From the NCBI GenBank assembly GCA_024449915.1, contig JAMZAV010000006.1, positions 1,736,001-1,800,000 on the forward strand: a DNA stretch of 64,000 nucleotides. Reading direction: 5' to 3'. Within the stretch, counting starts at the first letter, position 1; every line of letters begins with the position of its first letter. Below the pieces are notes generated by a model that ran no database searches, was not told the origin of the DNA, and worked only from the letters and a program-made list of their open reading frames with translations. Shown here one piece after another: positions 60,102 to 64,000 of this stretch. The translations under genes were made by a program, and so were the position numbers. Origin of the DNA: Sweltsa coloradensis. Its lineage: Eukaryota; Arthropoda; Insecta; Plecoptera; Chloroperlidae.

Positions 60102-60737
60102 TGTTTTAGGTACTCCCGTACCTGTGCTTGTAACAAATACAATTCACTTCATAACTATTACACTTTCCTTGAATATGTTACACCGGTTTTAATAATTTCC
60201 ATCCTAATATAGGTTCCCGTTTCTGCCATGTTCTCGAATAGGTAAATATACTCAGCGTTTCGTATTAAGATTCCTTTGTTCCGCTTTTGATAACATCGCT
60301 TCATTACACATCTATGTAACATTCTCACAGAACAGTCAAGTTATTAAAATCCAAGTTTGCTCCTTCCATTTTGCTTCATTTCCAGTTCTCGTAGTCGTAT
60401 TTGCTTTTCCTCTTCCCGTGATGTCGGCGAGGTTCTGTCCCGGTGCCCGGAAGGACGTAGGACGGGTTGGATATTTCCCCCCTGGGCACGGGGTGGGATG
60501 TGGTGAGGTGAGGGGCGGTGGGGGAGGAGGAGGGGGTATAAAGGGACCCCGGGCCTCCTGTCTTCATCTTCGGTATGCCGGCCAGTCTCCTTCAACTAGC
60601 CCAGGGGAGGGAATGTTGTTTACACTAGTGGCCTCGTGCACTTAGGCGACGGAGGTTGGAATACCGAGCTTTGAACGCGTGCATATAGACAGACTCGAGC
60701 GAACACAATGTTGTAGACGCGTATTGGTTCAAAGACA
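60102..60737. other. No gene seen; G-rich patch with TATA-like box
   Basis: 60478-60536 is a long G-rich run on the + strand with many GGG and GGGG groups, so it could form G-quadruplexes. It ends in TATAAAGG at 60537-60544. The pairing looks promoter-like, but the frames on either strand are low-complexity and no gene follows. Confidence 0.4.
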
Positions 60738-61164
60738 TTAAATAAATAAATAAATTATATTTAGAGTCTACCCACTCAGTTATATAACTGATTTTCAGTG
60801 GGGGACAGTAAATCAAAGCGACCAAGCCTACCCTGTAGGCCCCGACGCAATCGACGAGTGAGCGATAACCAACTAAAGATCGATATTTTTAATAGGAAAT
60901 ATAGCAATCAGTGGTATGGACAGTGCGAACACCCGCGGATCAATGCCAGAATCAACAAGGCCGATTCAGAACAACTCTGAATTTATTATGTGCTTCGTTG
61001 CTATAGGACGGCTCCCAAGTCACCGTTTACAAACTCCTAAGACACGAACTGATGGACTGAAGTCCAAACCAGAAGTTAAAAAACTTCTGACTTTGACGGG
61101 AATCGAACCCTGGACCTTCTGCATTGGAAGCAGATACGCTAACAACAAGACCAACGAGCCACAC
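60738..61164 (-). repeat. tRNA-headed SINE S1, complete copy
   Basis: Minus strand: head GTGGCTCGTTGGTCTTGTTG and box B AGGGTTCGATTCCCG. The anticodon arm is TCTGC/GCAGA with loop TTCCAAT, so a nominal CCA anticodon. The body is followed by the tail TCAGTTATATAACTGAGTGG and a TTTATTTATTTATTTA end. It is about 95% like the copy in element B by eye, but with a single head. Confidence 0.82.
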
Positions 61165-61219
61165 AAAATTACTCGGGTGTTTGCTTAATTAAGAACAATC
61201 ACGAGTACGAGAGTACCCA

Positions 61220-61566
61220 AAAGAGAGAGAAAATATACTTTATCAACAGATCGTCGAAGAAGAATAAAAATAAAATAATCTGCCATACTTTGATCATTTT
61301 GAGGACGTGGCCAGGTGGTCTATCACTGAAAACATTTCGTTGCCTGGTCGCGCGTACAATAATGGTGTAGGTGCCGGGTCATGAATTTTCAAACCTTCTG
61401 GGTGGGGGGGGGGGGGAGCTAGCCACTCTCCTATGTACCCCAGGGTTACTAAACACATTCTGTATTATCCCTGTTGAGGCAATGCTTATAAAAACCCGTA
61501 TACCAATTGGACGTCGCGCTCTGAAACTTACACATAGACCTACATACAGAAAAGTTATGCCTAGGG
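61220..61566 (+). mobile_element. Family X element, copy 5
   Basis: TTTATCAACAGATCGTCGAA, the motif at 61363-61379 and TTGAGGCAATGCTTATAAAA, then CCAATTGGACGTCGCG and ATACAGAAAAGTTATGCC follow the order of other X copies. Both terminal inverted repeats are eroded. A run of 13 G lies at 61404-61416. Confidence 0.58.
61363..61379 (+). promoter_or_regulatory. tRNA-Ala-complementary (PBS-like) motif 11
   Basis: TGGTGTAGGTGCCGGGT, one change from the consensus, inside family X copy 5. Confidence 0.5.
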
Positions 61567-61570
61567 GCTG

Positions 61571-63540
61571 CCCTGTTTGACTGTGGAATACCTACGTTTC
61601 GTCATTAATTTACCATTGAGTTGTACTTTCAACTGACTAACTGGGTAGACGAATTTATTTATTTATGATAGTAGTTAATTTGACGATACAACTCTATTCT
61701 TTCAAACATACCACATGTGATTTCAACCATCGTAGACGCAACATCTTTTTGCCGTGAACATAGTATTTGATTGCGTATTGACGACAATAAGAAAGTAACA
61801 CTCCGTTTTCACACATTGTTTACGACACACTTGAATTAAAGCTCAAACATGAAATTGACTTTTCTGTAAATTTGTCTCGTTTAACATGCAAAAATTGTCA
61901 AAGATGTGTTTTACACAGTGCAAATGTATATACCATTTTTATATATCTGAAGTATTTCTTGCGTTTACTTCTTTGATGGAAGAATTTTTATAGCTATTAT
62001 TGTGTTATCCACTTTAAACGAGCCATAAGTAATTAGTTTATAATGCACCGCATTCCTTGTCTTCCTACAATGCGATTTATACTGAGCTTTAAACTAAAAC
62101 ACAAACTATTTTTATTTGTTTTATACTATTTTACTTTCAAGACAATAACCAACAGGAATTGCCATACGTCTCTCGGATTAAATGGATTCAGCTCGTATAG
62201 TAAAGTAGTTGACATTTAAATGCATGCGATACTGGAAAACATCTCAGTGCATCGTATTTATTTCAGTTTAAAGCTTTGACCCTTGGCATCGAGTATTTGA
62301 GTGCGGAAGAAACTTGTTAAATAATGTTGGAACTCGATAAACGGAGTGGATGGTTAAGTCCGCCGTGGTTATCTAGGCCACGCTGGACGTTCTTCAAGTA
62401 AATAGTGTACAGGCGCTTGGCTTCCTCTTGAGTAAACCTTCTCTATTGGGGAAAGAATGTAGGTAAGCACTAGGCTGATAGACGAACTCGTAACTATCTC
62501 TAGGGAATCCCCTGCCGCGCTGCGCTCAGCTGACCGCTCTCGGGTGGCTCCGGGACTCTTCGGCTCCTCTCGGCCGGCCTCGAGGGATCCACGAGTTAGC
62601 ACAACTCGTCCGGCGCTCAACACCCATATCCACGCGCACGAAGACACGCGGTTACTGCTATTATTTTGCAATTAATTTGGTAGCGAGGTCAAGGATTTTT
62701 GTATGAGGCTTTTCACCTGAAAGTGAATTTACGGTGGTGTTTGATGGAAAAGTATATAGGCCTAGGTGAGGAATGAAATATTGCCTGATTGCGTGTACGT
62801 AGGCGAGTGCACGCTCACCATCCGTTGAAGAGGTTTGGGGTTTGGTTTGGTTTAAAATCTAGGTTGAAATGCAAAATTACTATAAAGACTTTATCAACTT
62901 ACTAGAGATTTTTCCCCCCCTTTTGTTATGGGAAGGCACATGACTTCAATATAAAGATGCACTTTAATTTACAAGTTATAACACGAATTTTACCTTGAAT
63001 GTCAAGGGGAACAACATAAGCGCAAAGAATAGTGCTAGCAAGCCAATCTCTCATTCTCATGAAGTTGAGTTTTATAAACACAAACCCTGACTCAAATCGG
63101 TTTCTATTTTATTCTTCTCTTATAAGAAAACTCTCGAGACAGAGTCGTCAAGAGATCGTGTGAGCGTTCCTTCTATTCAAAACTTTATCGCCTGTTAACC
63201 TGAATTAGGTTATACGAACCTTGCACTTTCCGATTATAAAATGAAAACAATTCAATGTTACGTTTTATTTAGTTTTTTTTTTTTTTACAAACATAAAAAT
63301 TTCACGAGTACTTGATTTAAATATTTTGTTTAACTTTTGACATACTTCAACTTGTACCTAGTATGAGGGAGAACCTTGATCCTAATTAAGATGTTGATCA
63401 ACAACCTGACAAATAGTACATAAAGTAAATCTAGCAAAAAAAGTTACAAACAAGAAGTCAAGAAGAATCAAAACAAAAATTAGTGATAAAAATATGACAA
63501 ACTCATTAACCCGGAAACTATTATTACAAAATCACTCTAG
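61571..63540. other. No gene seen; CpG-rich island near 62480-62660
   Basis: Around 62480-62660 the sequence is strongly GC- and CpG-rich against an AT-rich background. The minus-strand frame at 62369-62671 covers it but is rich in Ser, Arg and Gly without a known domain. It is a candidate promoter or first exon; I cannot choose. Confidence 0.4.
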
Positions 63541-63557
63541 TCGGGCATGGAGGTTAC

Positions 63558-63584
63558 CTGAAGAAGGAGACGGAGTCTCCGAAA
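63558..63584 (+). repeat. Hammerhead-like retroelement hairpin
   Basis: CTGAAGA, then one A, a perfect stem GGAGAC/GTCTCC with a 3-base loop, then GAAA: the order of a hammerhead ribozyme core (CTGANGA - stem II - GAAA). The extra A before the stem departs from the textbook core. Hammerhead motifs are known in Penelope-like retroelements. It lies about 130 bases before the reverse transcriptase fragment, on the same strand. Confidence 0.4.
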
Positions 63585-63689
63585 TATCGAAACATTTTTA
63601 AATAAGTAACCCAGGTCATAGTTCAGTGAGTGATTTTGTAATGTAAAAATTAGATAAAAAATAAACAATATATCTCTGAAGTTATGTTA

Positions 63690-64000
63690 CAAGTTTATTC
63701 TTAACAGCAAAATATTATCTGGCTGCTACTCAATCAGAAAGCTCAAACAAATAGTTCACCCCCACATCCTATTGCTAGTTTACTTTGCACACATTCACTC
63801 TCACTTATCATATGGCCTGCTATTTTGGGGAGCTTCCCCCATGCGAACAGAATATTCATTCTCCAAAAGAGAGCGGTTCGTATCATAGCTGGTGTCTCCA
63901 GAAGACACTCATGTAGAGAACTTTTCAAGGAACTTGGTATTCTCACTCTAGCATGTACCCTTATCCAATCAGCCGCATTATTCGTTCACACCAACCGTAA
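63690..64000 (+). pseudogene. Non-LTR retrotransposon reverse transcriptase, C-terminal part
   Basis: Conceptual translation on the + strand reads SGCYSIRKLKQIVHPHILLL then VYFAHIHSHLSYGLLFWGAS to about 63850. After a frameshift near 63855-63862 it continues LQKRAVRIIAGV, SCRELFKELGILTL and ALFVHTNR to the edge. This pattern (Y-HSHLSYG--WG, LQKRA-RII-G, LFKEL-ILTL) is the region after the polymerase core in Jockey/CR1-like animal retrotransposons. No start is seen; the ORF is 5'-truncated, shifted once, and cut by the window edge. The minus-strand frame 63743-63946 is its shadow. Confidence 0.8.

Noticed and set aside
60344..60645. Proline- and glycine-rich frames on both strands
   Set aside because: They translate the G-rich run; no domain, and frames on both strands are equally open.
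61085..61164. Intact-looking tRNA with anticodon CCA on the minus strand
   Set aside because: The acceptor stem does not pair and the sequence continues into the SINE body and tail shared with other copies, so it is a SINE head.

Overview
The window is AT-rich, gene-poor DNA from a metazoan, most likely an invertebrate. I infer this from long AT-rich non-coding stretches, CpG-rich patches, tRNA- and 5S-derived SINEs, animal-type non-LTR reverse transcriptase sequence, and a Helitron whose Rep/Pif1 protein resembles animal copies. I found no intact host gene and no operon-like layout. What can be read is almost entirely a layered set of transposable elements, some nested in others.

The only substantial coding sequence is a decayed rolling-circle transposon on the minus strand at 18014-24603. 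It carries an N-terminal repeat and zinc-finger region, a Helitron-like N domain, a Rep nuclease with an HVH motif and a YIAKY motif, and a Pif1-type helicase, all split by at least seven frameshifts. Around it are seven further elements without coding capacity that share its ends. They start TGGATGAGC or TTGAGCGAGC, carry the inverted copy of that start about 30-45 bp before the 3' end, form an AACGC...GCGTT hairpin, and finish in CTAG followed by T. These asymmetric inverted ends and T-T insertion fit the Helitron2/Helentron group. The copies are at 24658-25704 (-), 27573-28365 (+), 33814-34386 (+), 34391-34983 (-), 35294-35859 (+), 43563-44501 (-) and 48507-49344 (+).

Other mobile DNA, left to right: a TTAA-flanked MITE family (1165-1748, 52824-53455, 59480-60083); a tRNA-headed SINE family (full copies at 25203-25687, 50205-50575, 60738-61164 plus fragments); a second tRNA-headed SINE (35030-35280); a 5S-rRNA-derived SINE with unusually long target duplications (38246-38661); a Harbinger-like MITE with TTA duplications (47627-48138); a piggyBac-like MITE (55738-56052); a short inverted-repeat family, called X here, with ends like GGGAGCGAAGCTACTT (seven copies); and the end of a non-LTR retrotransposon ORF running off the right edge.

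The most curious signal is a 17-base motif, TGGTGGAGGTGCCGGGT, at 11 places. It is complementary to the CCA-bearing 3' end of metazoan tRNA-Ala, as a retroviral-type primer-binding site would be. It sits inside most X copies, also stands alone elsewhere, and at 30993-31103 is repeated three times in tandem. All family assignments come from reading the sequence; no database search or computation was run.
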